NCBI GenBank assembly: GCA_915275065.1
Contig: CAJZGD010000001.1
Span: forward strand, 1-37,588
Source of the DNA: an uncultured Corynebacterium sp.
Lineage (GTDB): Bacteria > Actinomycetota > Actinomycetes > Mycobacteriales > Mycobacteriaceae
DNA: 37,588 bases
Direction of reading: 5' to 3'
Part shown: piece after piece, positions 16,838-25,539 of the stretch
How positions within the stretch are numbered: the first letter of the stretch is position 1
Layout of the letters: every line of letters starts with the position of its first letter
Made by a program: the position numbers and the translations under genes
Notes under the pieces: model-generated
What the model saw: only the letters and a program-made list of their open reading frames with translations
Told to the model about the DNA's origin: nothing
Databases searched by the model: none

Positions 16838-17724
16838 ATACGCTCACCTCCGCCAGGGTGCATGGCGCCGCGCCGGGGTGCGACGATCATAGAGACCAGC
16901 ACAATCCCGCTCAGCACCAGCACAATGACCGGGCCGGTCGGAACCTTGCCCACCGTCACCGATATATAGGTTCCCAATACCGACGCCACCGCCCCAAACA
17001 GGCCGGACAGAAACGTCATCCGACCAACAGTTCGAGAAAATTGTCGGGCCGCAGCCGGCGGGAATACGGCGAACGCGATCATGAGGATCAGGCCCACCGC
17101 CTTCACCCCGATCACGATCGCAAGCACGATCAGCCCGAAGAGTGTGGGGGATAAAACCGCGGTTTTGAGGCCACTGACCTTGGCTAATGTCGGGTCGAAG
17201 GTCATGAGGGTAATGGGTCGCCACAGAAACGCAACGGCGAGAAATACCACAAACGTCACCACGGCGATCGTTCGCACATCTAGGTTTGTGAGCGTGGCGG
17301 CGTTACCGAACATGAGGTCCTCAATTCCGCCTTTGCCCCGAATGTGGGAGCGCTGGATGACCTGCAAGATCAGCAAACCGCCGCCCAGGAAGAGCGACAA
17401 GACCACCGCCATGGTGGCGTCGATCCCGATCCGGGTGGTGTCCGCCACCTTATTGGCCAGCACCACCGCTATCAGGCCGGTGATGAGTGCCCCCACCACG
17501 ATCACCGGCATGGACCTGGCGTCAAACCCGCCGAAAATCAGGCTGACTACCAGGAATGCCCCCATCACGCCCGGGGTGGCGGAGTGGCCGATCACGTCCG
17601 ACATGAGTGATTGGCGGCGCAAATACAGGAATGTGCCCATGGCCCCGGAGCAGGCCCCAATGAGCATGGTGCCGATCACAATTCGCCGGTAGGAGAACTC
17701 GGAGAGGAACTCGATGAGGCTCAT
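16834..17724 (-). CDS. mntC: Metal ABC transporter permease 1 (ABC-3 family)
   Basis: A 296-residue ABC-3 permease. Landmarks are YLRRQSLMSDVIGHSATPGV near residue 31 and MTFDPTLAKVSGLKTAVLSP in the middle, followed by GVKAVGLILMIAFAVFPPAAAR. The C terminus is basic and His/Gly-rich (RRGAMHPGGGERI). Both ends overlap neighbours by 4 bp (ATGA), so translation is coupled from mntB to mntD. Confidence 0.8.
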   Translation of the reverse strand: MSLIEFLSEFSYRRIVIGTMLIGACSGAMGTFLYLRRQSLMSDVIGHSATPGVMGAFLVVSLIFGGFDARSMPVIVVGALITGLIAVVLANKVADTTRIGIDATMAVVLSLFLGGGLLILQVIQRSHIRGKGGIEDLMFGNAATLTNLDVRTIAVVTFVVFLAVAFLWRPITLMTFDPTLAKVSGLKTAVLSPTLFGLIVLAIVIGVKAVGLILMIAFAVFPPAAARQFSRTVGRMTFLSGLFGAVASVLGTYISVTVGKVPTGPVIVLVLSGIVLVSMIVAPRRGAMHPGGGERI

Positions 17725-18494
17725 TCTAGTAGCCCCAATCCGAAGGCCTTGGTGATGTTTTCCCTGGTGAACGCCTCGTTGGTGGGGCCGGTGGCGATGA
17801 TTTCCCGGTTGAGGATGGTCACATGGTCGCAGAGTTCGGCAACCGTGGACAGGTCGTGGTGCACGATGACGATCGTGGCTCCGTGGTCCCGCAGCTCGTG
17901 AAGCACGCCCCGGATCACCCGTTCGCTGGCGGCATCCACCCCGGCAAACGGCTCATCCAGCAGGTAGAGTTCCGGGGCTTGCACCAGGATGCGAGCCACA
18001 AATACGCGGCGGCGCTGGCCGCCGGACAGTTCGGAGATTTGCCGTTTGGCCAGTTCGGCAATGCCCACCCGGTCGAGGACTTCCATCACCCGGCTGCGGT
18101 GGGTGGCATTGGCGCGGCGCAGCCAGCCGAGTTCGGTGTACATGCCCATGGTCACCACCTGTTCCACGGTGATGGGATAGTCCCAGTCCACCGCGGCAAC
18201 CTGCGGCATGTATGCTACCTTACGGCGCACCTCTTCCAGGGGTTTCCCGAAAAATCGCACGTCACCGGTGTGGTCCATGAGTTCGAGGCCGGCTTTGATG
18301 ATGGTGGATTTGCCGGCGCCGTTCGGGCCGATAAGCCCCATGACGGACCCGACCGGCACGGTGAAGGTGGCATGTTCGATGGCGAGGGTTGCCCCGTAGG
18401 AAACGGTGACATCGGTCATTGACATCGCCGATGCGACTTGCGTGGATGCTGCCGGGGCTGGTGTTGCGGTTTTTGTTGTCTTCGCTGGGTCCAT
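17721..18494 (-). CDS. mntB: Metal ABC transporter ATPase
   Basis: A 257-residue ABC ATPase of the MntB/ZnuC/TroB group. A low-complexity Ala/Thr/Pro leader of about 22 residues precedes MSMTDVTVSYG. Walker A is GPNGAGKST, the Q-loop is MPQVAAVDWDYPITVEQVV (the DWD-P-TV pattern typical of the manganese/zinc group), the signature is LSGGQRRRVFVARILVQAPE, Walker B is LYLLDEPFAGVD and the switch His is in IVHHDLS. The start lies 3 bases after the mntA stop. Confidence 0.85.
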   Translation of the reverse strand: MDPAKTTKTATPAPAASTQVASAMSMTDVTVSYGATLAIEHATFTVPVGSVMGLIGPNGAGKSTIIKAGLELMDHTGDVRFFGKPLEEVRRKVAYMPQVAAVDWDYPITVEQVVTMGMYTELGWLRRANATHRSRVMEVLDRVGIAELAKRQISELSGGQRRRVFVARILVQAPELYLLDEPFAGVDAASERVIRGVLHELRDHGATIVIVHHDLSTVAELCDHVTILNREIIATGPTNEAFTRENITKAFGLGLLE

Positions 18495-18497
18495 GTA

Positions 18498-19442
18498 TTA
18501 GCTCGCTAGGGCTGCGGAAATGGTATCGGCATTGTATTTCATCACCCCGAGGTAGGTGTCGACCGGCGGGTTGGGGCCCAGCGAGTCGGCGAAGAGTTCC
18601 TTGTCGGAAATCGTCACGTCCCAGCCGCCGGCCTTCACGGTTTCTTGCAGCGAGTTAATGGCCTGCGGGTTCGCGAGATTGTCCTGGAAAATGGTTTTGA
18701 TCTGCTTTTCGGCAATGTATTCGCCCAATTCCTTGATTTCCGCTGGGGAAATTTGGGATTCCGAGGTGACAAAATCCGTCGCGCGAATCTCTAGCCCAAA
18801 TTGTTTACCGAAATAGTTAAATGCATCATGCCCGGTGATGAGGATGCGTTTGTCCTCCGGGATCGCATTGATTTTCTCCCGGACGTAGGACGCGGTCTCG
18901 TCCATGGATTGCTCGTATTTTTTGGCGTTTTCCTGGTATTTGTCCTTATTGTCGGGGTCCGTGGCGGCGAGTTTGTCGGTGATGGCCTGCACCACGTATT
19001 TCCAGTTTTCGGTGGAGTTCCACACGTGCGGGTCGTATAGTTTTTCCCCGTTTTCGCCCAAGTCAGGCCAGTCGAGCAGGTCTTCCTTGGGGATCGCCTC
19101 TGCGACCGCTACCTGCCTGTCACCCTGCGACCTAAGTTGGTCGATCATGTGGGCTTCCATGTGGAGACCGGACCAGAAAACCAAGTCGGAGCTGGAGATT
19201 TTTTCGGTGTCTTGGGTGGTGGGTTGGTAGGTGTGCGGGTCGCCGCCGGGCCCCACCATGACGGTCACGTCGGCGTCGGGGGCAATATTTTTCACTGCGT
19301 CACCAATGTAACCAGTCGTGGCAAAAACGGTGAGCTTTTTATTCTCCCCTTGCTTATCGACGGCGCAAGCGGTCACACCCGCCACCAGGGAAATCCCCAA
19401 AATCACGGCAAAAATGGAGCGCTTATTGATAGTGATGTTCAT
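18498..19442 (-). CDS. mntA: Metal-binding lipoprotein of ABC transporter (TroA/MntA type)
   Basis: The start is ATG 19442 (314 aa), because it gives a normal lipoprotein signal: NKR, hydrophobic stretch, lipobox VTAC with Cys26. An upstream TTG would add 12 hydrophobic residues before it. Cluster A-I features are GGDPHTYQPT (first metal His), the DPHVWNS block (second His), GHDAFNYFGKQFGLE (third His) and FQDNLANPQ, where the fourth acidic ligand is expected. An acidic Lys-rich helix (NKDKYQENAKKYEQSM) is the usual backbone helix. The operon order A-B-C-D matches the Mn-responsive mnt locus of C. diphtheriae. Zn2+ cannot be excluded from sequence. Confidence 0.82.
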   Translation of the reverse strand: MNITINKRSIFAVILGISLVAGVTACAVDKQGENKKLTVFATTGYIGDAVKNIAPDADVTVMVGPGGDPHTYQPTTQDTEKISSSDLVFWSGLHMEAHMIDQLRSQGDRQVAVAEAIPKEDLLDWPDLGENGEKLYDPHVWNSTENWKYVVQAITDKLAATDPDNKDKYQENAKKYEQSMDETASYVREKINAIPEDKRILITGHDAFNYFGKQFGLEIRATDFVTSESQISPAEIKELGEYIAEKQIKTIFQDNLANPQAINSLQETVKAGGWDVTISDKELFADSLGPNPPVDTYLGVMKYNADTISAALAS

Positions 19443-19490
19443 ACCAAATAAGCATACAAATAGGGGTACAAAACGCAAAATCCCAATATA

Positions 19491-19504
19491 AGGTAGCTTT
19501 ACCT
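19491..19504 (-). promoter_or_regulatory. Candidate metalloregulator operator upstream of mntA
   Basis: AGGTA-GCTT-TACCT is a perfect 5+5 inverted repeat adjoining a TATATT (minus strand, 19485-19490) that could be the -10 box of the mnt operon. It resembles DtxR/MntR-family sites (AGGT...ACCT) but is one base shorter in the centre than a DtxR box. It also lies 69 bases before the divergent glfT1 start. Confidence 0.5.
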
Positions 19505-19572
19505 ATCTCCCACGGAAAGGTGGAAGCTCAATGAGCCCCAACCTCTATCGCTCGATATGAAACAATAGAACC

Positions 19573-20517
19573 ATGATTCTTTCCGCCACCGATAAAGTCG
19601 CCGCTGTTGTTGTCACCCATAACCGGGTCGAACTCTTGAGATCATCTCTGGAAGTGGTAGCGCAACAAAGCCGACCAGTGCACTGGATTATTGTGGTGGA
19701 CAACGGCGCCGACCCGGCCGTCGAAAAGCTCCTTGCTGAGATCGCCGGCGACCGGGGCATATATCTGCCCAGCAAAACCAACCTTGGTGGCGCTGGCGGA
19801 TTCGCATACGGATTCCTGGTTGCGCTCGCGCAGGGCGCCGACGCCGTATGGTGCGCCGACGACGACGGCCGGCCCGAAGGCCCCGACGTGCTCGCCACCC
19901 TCCAAGACTGCGCGGTCCGACACAACCTGGCCGAGGTGTCGCCCGTGGTCTGCAACCTCGACAACCCCGACCGCCTCGCATTCCCGCTCCGCCGCGGGCT
20001 GGAATGGCGCCGCCTCCGCAGCGAACTCACCGACCCGCGCGGCACCGAAGTCGGCGACACCGCCAACAACCTGGGCGACGACCTCCTCCCCGGCATCGCC
20101 TCCCTCTTCAACGGGGCCCTCATCTCCACGCGGGCCATGGAGGTTATTGGCATCCCCGACTATCGACTGTTCATTAGGGGTGACGAGGTGGAATACCACC
20201 GACGATTACACCGATCCGGGCTCCCCTTCGGCACCTGCCTCACCACCGCCTACCTGCACCCGGACGGGTCCGAAGAATTCCGGCCCATCCTCGGCGGGAA
20301 AATGCACACCCAATACCCGGAGAACCCCGGAAAACGATTCTTCACCTACCGAAACCGCGGCTACCTCATGAACCAGCCCGGCATGCGCCGCCTCCTACCG
20401 CAAGAATATGCCCGATTCGGCTGGTTTTTCCTGGTGCAGCAAAAAGACCCCAAAGGTTTCTGGGAATGGCTGAAACTCCACCGGTTGGGCCGCAAAGAAC
20501 GATTCTTCCGGCCATAA
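19573..20517 (+). CDS. glfT1: Galactofuranosyltransferase GlfT1
   Basis: A 314-residue GT2-fold glycosyltransferase that adds the first galactofuranose residues to the decaprenyl-PP-GlcNAc-Rha linker of arabinogalactan. VAAVVVTHNRVELLRSSLE opens the nucleotide-binding fold, NLGGAGGFAYGF follows at about 70-81, the metal-binding DDD is at residues 96-98 (WCADDDGRP), and the acceptor/catalytic block RGDEVEYHRR is at 202-211. The length and the DEVEYHxR motif fit GlfT1 and not the larger GlfT2. The start has no Shine-Dalgarno sequence and may be leaderless. It is separated from wzm-wzt by the metal genes. Confidence 0.87.
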   Translation: MILSATDKVAAVVVTHNRVELLRSSLEVVAQQSRPVHWIIVVDNGADPAVEKLLAEIAGDRGIYLPSKTNLGGAGGFAYGFLVALAQGADAVWCADDDGRPEGPDVLATLQDCAVRHNLAEVSPVVCNLDNPDRLAFPLRRGLEWRRLRSELTDPRGTEVGDTANNLGDDLLPGIASLFNGALISTRAMEVIGIPDYRLFIRGDEVEYHRRLHRSGLPFGTCLTTAYLHPDGSEEFRPILGGKMHTQYPENPGKRFFTYRNRGYLMNQPGMRRLLPQEYARFGWFFLVQQKDPKGFWEWLKLHRLGRKERFFRP

Positions 20518-20547
20518 AGCTATAAGGTGCAAATGTAAACGCCCTCG

Positions 20548-20610
20548 AACCCCGCACCACAACCCCCGCGCTGTAATGCGCACTGTAATGCGCCGGCATG
20601 GTGCGGGGTT
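20548..20610 (+). terminator. Terminator-like hairpin after glfT1
   Basis: AACCCCGCACCA (20548-20559) and TGGTGCGGGGTT (20599-20610) form a perfect 12-bp stem. The 39-base loop contains CTGTAATGCGC twice in tandem. It is followed by TATGGTT, a poor U-tract. It lies 31 bases after the stop and separates glfT1 from the repeat array. Confidence 0.6.
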
Positions 20611-21379
20611 TATGGTTGATGATCTTGATTACGTTGCTGCGGAAACCCGGGACCCAAGCCACTTGGCCATTGGTTGAGGTAGCAGGTTAGATAAGCATGG
20701 TTTCTGTTCTTAGGCCAAGTCGGCTCCTGCAGGTTTGAACTGCGGCCAGTGGGAAACCAAGCTTAGAACAAATGCTGCTATTTAAATCACCCACGGCTTC
20801 TAGCTGCACAAGTTCTAAGCATGGTCTTTAATTCTGGGGCGTGTTAGTTCTTGGGGGTTTGATGTGGTGATTTTTGAAAACCATGCTTATCAAGTGTGCT
20901 GCTTTGCGATATAGCGGATATCCCCGACCAATTCACCACAACCAGTGAGTCAGCAGACTCGATAAGCATGGTCTTTACTATTCGAGCATGTTGGTCTCAG
21001 GGAATTTGGCGTGGCGCATTTCAAAGACCATGCTTATCATATGTGCTGCACGCAGCACCCTGGGGACAGTAAGTTCGATACGCACGGTTTCTGTTCTTAG
21101 GCCATATCAGCTGAAGTGTCGTTGGCAGAAAACCATGCTTATCAAGTGTGAAGTCCACAGCCCCCTGGAGATAGCAGATTAGATAAGCATGGTTTCCGCC
21201 CTGGGGGTGCGTTAGCCCCTGGGATTTAGAGCGGCAAAGTTTAAAGACCATGCTTATCAGACATGCAGCCCCATTCATTTCGCCCAACAGCGCAAACGCT
21301 GAGCTTGACTTCAAGTTCCCTCCTACTTATCTCCAGTATGTAAGATCTTTGCTGCCCCAAACCCCAGCTCAACATCAGT

Positions 21380-21477
21380 GCAGCACAATCCCTAAACTGC
21401 AAAACCCTCTCCAGGCACCCCGGAAGTCCGCCCTTTTAAATGAAACCAAGCTTAGGGAAAATGCTACGGCAACCCAG
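21380..21477 (+). repeat. Long-linker element, copy 1
   Basis: A roughly 98-bp block from GCAGCACAATCCCTAAACTG through CCAAGCTTAGGGAAAATGCT to AACCC. It lies in the 251-bp linker between R 21247 and F 21498, preceded by about 93 bp of extra sequence not present in the other copies. Confidence 0.75.
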
Positions 21478-21853
21478 GACAGCGCTGCACATGCTCTAAG
21501 CATGGTCTTTCCCGGCTAGCGTATTGACTCCAGGGGATTTGATGAGCCAGATCTCAAACACCATGCTTATCAGATATGCTGCTCATGATTATTGGCACTG
21601 CCCTAATGCTCTCGGCGGTATAGCAAGTTAGATAAGCATGGTCTTTGATTATGGTTGGATTCTTGTCTAGCGGGTTTGGACTGCTCGGTTTTAAAAACCA
21701 TGCTTATCAAGTACGAAGCCCACAGCCCCTTAGGTTACAGCAAACTAAATAAGCATGGTTTTCACCCCGATGACACGCCAGCCCCTCGGGGTTTAGGATG
21801 GCAGGTTTTGAAAACCATGCTTATCAGACATGAAACTGTATTCATCCCACCAG

Positions 21854-21952
21854 GTAGCACAACCCCTAAACCGTAAAACCCCCTCAAGGCACCCGGAAAA
21901 ACGATCCCTTTGAACAAAAACCAAGCTTAGGGAAAATACTACAGCAACCCAG
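21854..21952 (+). repeat. Long-linker element, copy 2
   Basis: The same block as copy 1 (GTAGCACAACCCCTAAACCG through CCAAGCTTAGGGAAAATACT to AACCC). It occupies the 158-bp linker between R 21814 and F 21972. Upstream it also shares TATTCATCCCACC with copy 3. Confidence 0.75.
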
Positions 21953-22249
21953 ATGGGACAGCATATGTTCTAAGCATGGTTTCCATTCCGGGAGCGTACT
22001 GGTTCCTGGGAGCTGAACCGTCACCAATAGAAGTCCAAGCTTAGAACAAGTGCGGCAGTCAGGTGTGCCGGCAGCCGGCCTCTAGCACATGTTCTAAGCA
22101 TGGTCTTTTTCTAGCAGGCACGCCAACCCCAGGGGATTCAGGCCGGAAATCCTCAAACACCATGCTTAGCATGTGTGCTACGCGCGGGCACGGTGGGAGC
22201 GCAGCGGAAGCACGGTCGCTAAGCTTGAAGTCCACCCAGTATTCGGTCC

Positions 22250-23512
22250 TCAATCAATGCTGATGGCGCGCACGCGCTGGTTTGCCAGGGCACAGACCAC
22301 CATGATGGCGTGCACTACAACAATGATGAGCAGGATGGTTCGATACGGATCAATCCCTGTTGTGGGCTGATGCCGAGCAAGCGTGTCGGCAACCACACCC
22401 CACAGGGGGACGGCCAAGGCACCCACCGCACCGACAACACTGATGAACACGGACATTGCCTGGCCGACCTTTTCGGATGGAACGGCCTGGACGAAGATTG
22501 TTTGGAATGGTGGGTTGAGCACCCCTTGGCTCGTCGCAAAGCTAAAACCGACAACGACGGTAATCAGGGCGGAATCCGTCACCGAAATGACGGCCAGGAG
22601 GAAACTCACCGCAAGATTACTGAGCGCCAGGAGCTTGAAGAACCTCATGCGCTCCGACAACCACGGGGCGGCGAGGTAGCCTATCGCATAACCAGCGGCA
22701 ACCAGGGCATTCCACACCCCATACCAGGTGGCCGAAACATGCAGCGTGGCGGTGAAAAAATAAATGGCCACCATGCTCAACGCCGACGAACTGACAGCCT
22801 CCAGGATCGCAAAGGGCAGCATCACCCGGTAGCTTTCCGAACCGACCATGGCACGGAGCCCGGCTTTCCACGTGGCCCAAAACCCCTCGGCGGGCCCGGC
22901 GGTTTGTCTGCTCATACTGTGGCGAATGGGGGCAAGAATCAGCGCCGCCACGAGCAACGCCACGGTTTCCAGCGCCATGGTGCCGGCAAACCAACCCCGA
23001 TCAGCACCGATACCGGCCAAAATTGGCCCCGCCATGGACCCCATCAAGGCGAAAAACCGCAACCAGCTGAGCAGCCGCACAAGCTCCTGGCCATCCGCCA
23101 ATCGGTGGGAAACCGAGGCGGCGGCCGGCAAATAGGCTGTGTCGCACATGGCCTCGATGACGGCAAGGGCAATGACCGCTAGAACGGCCGCCAAACCCCC
23201 GGTCGGGCAGAAGACCAGGATCGCAATAATCCCGGCGCTCGCAACCGCCCGCACCAGGCACGCCATGGTCATGGTGGCTATCGGGTCGTGACGGTCCGAC
23301 ACCACGCCCGTGAACAGCCCGGCGAGCAGCTGGGCAACCGCGATAACGGTCAGAAACCCGCTCACCCACGGCACGGAACGTTCCTCGCCAAACACCGCAA
23401 GAACGAACCACAGGCTAATGATCTTCGCCGCCAGCGATGTGGCCAGGTTGGACAGGAAGTCGCTGCAGAGGAGTCGCCACACCAGATGCTTTTTACCACC
23501 AACTATGGTCAT
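22250..23512 (-). CDS. MFS efflux transporter, 12 TM
   Basis: A 420-residue major facilitator protein with about 12 hydrophobic helices. After KHLVWRLLCSDFLSNLATSL, a cytoplasmic loop-2 motif appears as GVVSDRHDPIATM. Helix 4-5 contains AYLPAAASVSHRLADGQELV. The mid-loop (RHSMSRQTAGPAEGFWATWK) is short, and the second half repeats the pattern with YLAAPWLSERMRFFK. The N-terminal sequence resembles the EntS/MFS_3 siderophore or drug exporter group. With a siderophore synthetase in the window and MFS genes in known ciu loci, siderophore export is possible but unproven. Start ATG 23512 has AAGGAC upstream. The gap to gtrA contains one hairpin. Confidence 0.75.
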   Translation of the reverse strand: MTIVGGKKHLVWRLLCSDFLSNLATSLAAKIISLWFVLAVFGEERSVPWVSGFLTVIAVAQLLAGLFTGVVSDRHDPIATMTMACLVRAVASAGIIAILVFCPTGGLAAVLAVIALAVIEAMCDTAYLPAAASVSHRLADGQELVRLLSWLRFFALMGSMAGPILAGIGADRGWFAGTMALETVALLVAALILAPIRHSMSRQTAGPAEGFWATWKAGLRAMVGSESYRVMLPFAILEAVSSSALSMVAIYFFTATLHVSATWYGVWNALVAAGYAIGYLAAPWLSERMRFFKLLALSNLAVSFLLAVISVTDSALITVVVGFSFATSQGVLNPPFQTIFVQAVPSEKVGQAMSVFISVVGAVGALAVPLWGVVADTLARHQPTTGIDPYRTILLIIVVVHAIMVVCALANQRVRAISID

Positions 23513-23673
23513 TGCCGTCCTTCATGCTGAGCTTTTCGACGCCAACCCGGCTCCCCACCCACCCTATTGCACACAATGCGACTCGTACAAAAAACCATTC
23601 CATAAATGGAGTACTCGACACTATGGAAGGAGGTGGTCTATACGACATCATGACCTAGAACATTGATACCTTG

Positions 23674-23700
23674 CCTAAGCAGCCAAAACGGCTGTTTAGG
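23674..23700. terminator. Hairpin between MFS and GtrA genes
   Basis: CCTAAGCAGCC and GGCTGTTTAGG pair with one G-U in the stem and a 5-base loop. A T4 run follows on + (TTTTCTCC). It is 53 bases 3' of the minus-strand gtrA-like gene, but on that strand no U-tract follows, so its role as terminator is uncertain. Confidence 0.4.
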
Positions 23701-23752
23701 TTTTCTCCGGCAATAGGGCGTGACCCGACCGCGGGAAGCGTAAATAAGCGGA

Positions 23753-24265
23753 TCAGCGTTGTTTGAAAATAAACGCCCGCTGCATGACGAAGTTCGTCAC
23801 GGTGGCCACGCCTTGGGCGATGACGAAGGAAATCGTGTCCACGACGAACTTGGGCAGCTCGAAGGAGTGCAGCGGCATCGGCACCACCTTGTACAGGATG
23901 TTTTGGACGGCAAACGTGGACAGGTACAGGATAGCCACGGCCACGGTTGCCTTCGCAGAAGTTTTCGAATTGAACGTCCATTTCGCGTTCATGAAATAGG
24001 CAGATGTGGTGCCAGCAACCCACCCCACGGCCTTAGCCCACCCCCGGGGCACCCCCAACACATAGTCCAGTAGCAGGGTTGTGCCGTAGTCGATGACGGC
24101 GCACACCACGCCCACCGCGATGAACCGGACGAGCTGGGTGCGCAGCGAACCATCGGACTGCGATGATGCCGACGATGCTGGCTGCGTGGGCTGTTCGGGC
24201 GATTCGGAAGACATGGATGCTGACGTGGTAGGAGTGGTGGGAGTGCCTGGTGGGGTTGCTGTCAT
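23753..24265 (-). CDS. GtrA-family small membrane protein (Rv3789-like)
   Basis: A 170-residue protein. About 40 residues of Thr/Pro/Ser-rich tail precede a four-helix GtrA domain: QLVRFIAVGVVCAVIDYGTT, GWVAGTTSAYFMNAKWTFNS at about 82-101, a third helix YLSTFAVQNILY and a fourth ending in ATVTNFVMQRAFIF. GtrA proteins act on polyprenyl-phosphate sugars as flippase candidates or scaffolds. In M. tuberculosis the GtrA protein Rv3789 is encoded next to dprE1 and has been linked to arabinan precursor use and AftA. The same neighbourhood here supports that role. An alternative start is the internal Met at residue 18. Confidence 0.8.
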   Translation of the reverse strand: MTATPPGTPTTPTTSASMSSESPEQPTQPASSASSQSDGSLRTQLVRFIAVGVVCAVIDYGTTLLLDYVLGVPRGWAKAVGWVAGTTSAYFMNAKWTFNSKTSAKATVAVAILYLSTFAVQNILYKVVPMPLHSFELPKFVVDTISFVIAQGVATVTNFVMQRAFIFKQR

Positions 24266-24276
24266 AAGCCACCAGG

Positions 24277-25359
24277 TTACAGGCGGAGCAGTTCCCGGTA
24301 AATCTCAATACGCTCCACTGGAGACGATAACCCCCCAATATCCCGCAAATGTTTCAGCGAGTTTGGGCACAGCGCGCGCACCTCGTTCGCTGTTTTGTTC
24401 CAACCGAGGGCCTGCACAATGCTTTCAATAATCGCATCGGTCACTTCCTCATCGCTCATGCAGCTGAGCCCCAGGACCACCGCCCAAAACGCGTCCTGCT
24501 GCACTGGGTCTTCCTCCACCGGCAGCACCGCGCACATCATGGCGACCTCCGGATCGATGTCGGGGGTGCGGGAAAAATCAATGGCCTGCAACAGCGGCAC
24601 AAAGTCCAAGATCCCGGAGCGCCGAATCAGATTGGCTGGCTCGGGTCGGGTGCGTCCCAGCACGGTTTCGATGGTTTCGGCGCCGGTGAGCCGGGTGTTA
24701 ATCCTTGTGAGGTCGAAGCTGTCCTGGCAGGTGGCACATAACCGCATGCGGTCGATGGCGCCGGAATTGCCGGCGGGGGCAGCGCTCGGGTTGCCGTGGG
24801 CATCAACGACACCCGCACAACCGGAAGCGCCAGGACTGCCCGGCATACCAGGGCCGCCGGGAGTGCCGGAACCACCCGGACCACCAGGACCACCACTCGG
24901 CCCGCCGGCGTCGGCGTCGTAGAAATCGTCGAAGTCGTCGCGGTCGTCGAAGTCGTCAAACAGGAGATCCGCCATGGACCCAAAACCACCTACACATAAT
25001 GCGGTGGGGGTGCCATTATCACGGGCGATAATTTCAATAAGTTGAATACGGATTTGCCATAAACCCACCACACAATGAAATTCATCACCATCGGCTTGTA
25101 AATGCTCCCATAATAAACTGTCGGGATCTAAGGTAGTACCCCCAAAGTTGCAACAATAACGGTCGAATTCTGGGTTATCGAGGTCGAAGCAAATCGTAAT
25201 GATGTTATAGAATTCCGCCACCGTTACGGCGCTATCAACACCGATATGGCGGATAATCTCGTGGTCAGTGGACACAACCTGAGCTTGGATTATCAGCGTT
25301 GACTGCGCATAGGTAGCTGCCGCAGTGCCGCTACGGCTACTACTTACTGGGGTGGACAT
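24277..25359 (-). CDS. Protein with collagen-like Gly/Pro linker; N-term pRiA4b-ORF3-like
   Basis: The start is ATG 25359 (360 aa). The frame extends 93 codons upstream but that part is not protein-like and overlaps the divergent small gene. Residues about 20-125 resemble the pRiA4b ORF-3 domain (IIRHIGVDSAVTVAEFYNII, then the FD-DNPEFDRYCCNF and WEHLQADGDEFHC blocks). An acidic Asp/Phe repeat (about 134-150) leads into a Gly-rich collagen-like stretch rich in GGPGGP, GTPGGP and GMPGSP (about 150-185). The C-terminal domain begins with CATCQDSF and is helical, with many Asp/Glu. No signal peptide. Function unknown. Confidence 0.6.
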   Translation of the reverse strand: MSTPVSSSRSGTAAATYAQSTLIIQAQVVSTDHEIIRHIGVDSAVTVAEFYNIITICFDLDNPEFDRYCCNFGGTTLDPDSLLWEHLQADGDEFHCVVGLWQIRIQLIEIIARDNGTPTALCVGGFGSMADLLFDDFDDRDDFDDFYDADAGGPSGGPGGPGGSGTPGGPGMPGSPGASGCAGVVDAHGNPSAAPAGNSGAIDRMRLCATCQDSFDLTRINTRLTGAETIETVLGRTRPEPANLIRRSGILDFVPLLQAIDFSRTPDIDPEVAMMCAVLPVEEDPVQQDAFWAVVLGLSCMSDEEVTDAIIESIVQALGWNKTANEVRALCPNSLKHLRDIGGLSSPVERIEIYRELLRL

Positions 25360-25539
25360 GGTACCCACAGTAGTGGCGAAAAATGAAAATTGCCGAAACA
25401 GTCTGAGAATTACACAAAAGAAACATGTGTTATCAGTCTTGCTTACGGGGTTAAATGGGGGCAATTTTATGGCGGCTTTCCGCCAAGCTTTTCGACGCTT
25501 TTTGCCCACGGTTTCCTGCCACCAGATAGCATATACATC

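Larger units (their letters stand above)
20691..22229. repeat. Array 1: ten cores with inverted AAGCATGGT half-sites
   Basis: Half-site AAGCATGGT (F) or its complement ACCATGCTT (R) recurs throughout, alternating F then R. F-R cores are at 20693-20764, 20817-20888, 20964-21035, 21080-21140 (short, degenerate F), 21185-21255, 21498-21568, 21634-21705, 21751-21822, 21972-22042 and 22096-22167. A final degenerate F is at 22221-22229. Nine cores are 71 or 72 bp long and share a loose internal consensus around CCCTGGGGRTTTRG. Some R sites are CCAAGCTT variants. Linkers between cores are also related to each other. The array begins 81 bases after the glfT1 hairpin and ends 21 bases from the stop of the convergent MFS gene. 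No ORF inside is credible. Confidence 0.9.

Noticed and set aside
15992..19442. Zinc importer (znu) instead of manganese importer
   Set aside because: Not excluded, but the binding protein lacks a long His-rich loop typical of many ZnuA proteins, and the two-permease A-B-C-D order fits the mnt locus better.
20691..22229. CRISPR array
   Set aside because: The short repeats alternate in orientation, and both the cores and the linkers are related to one another. There are no unique spacers and no cas genes.
20691..22229. parS-type partition sites
   Set aside because: The actinobacterial parS core (TGTTTCACGTGAAACA) does not occur in the arrays.
20988..22263. Short ORFs in the arrays with recurring peptides such as SKHGF or NHAYLI
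   Set aside because: The recurring peptides are just translations of the AAGCATGGT half-site in different frames. There are no ribosome-binding sites and no protein-like composition.
22250..23512. Assigning the MFS gene as the corynebactin exporter
   Set aside because: It is about 7 kb from the synthetase, separated by other operons; sequence alone gives only a general MFS efflux assignment.
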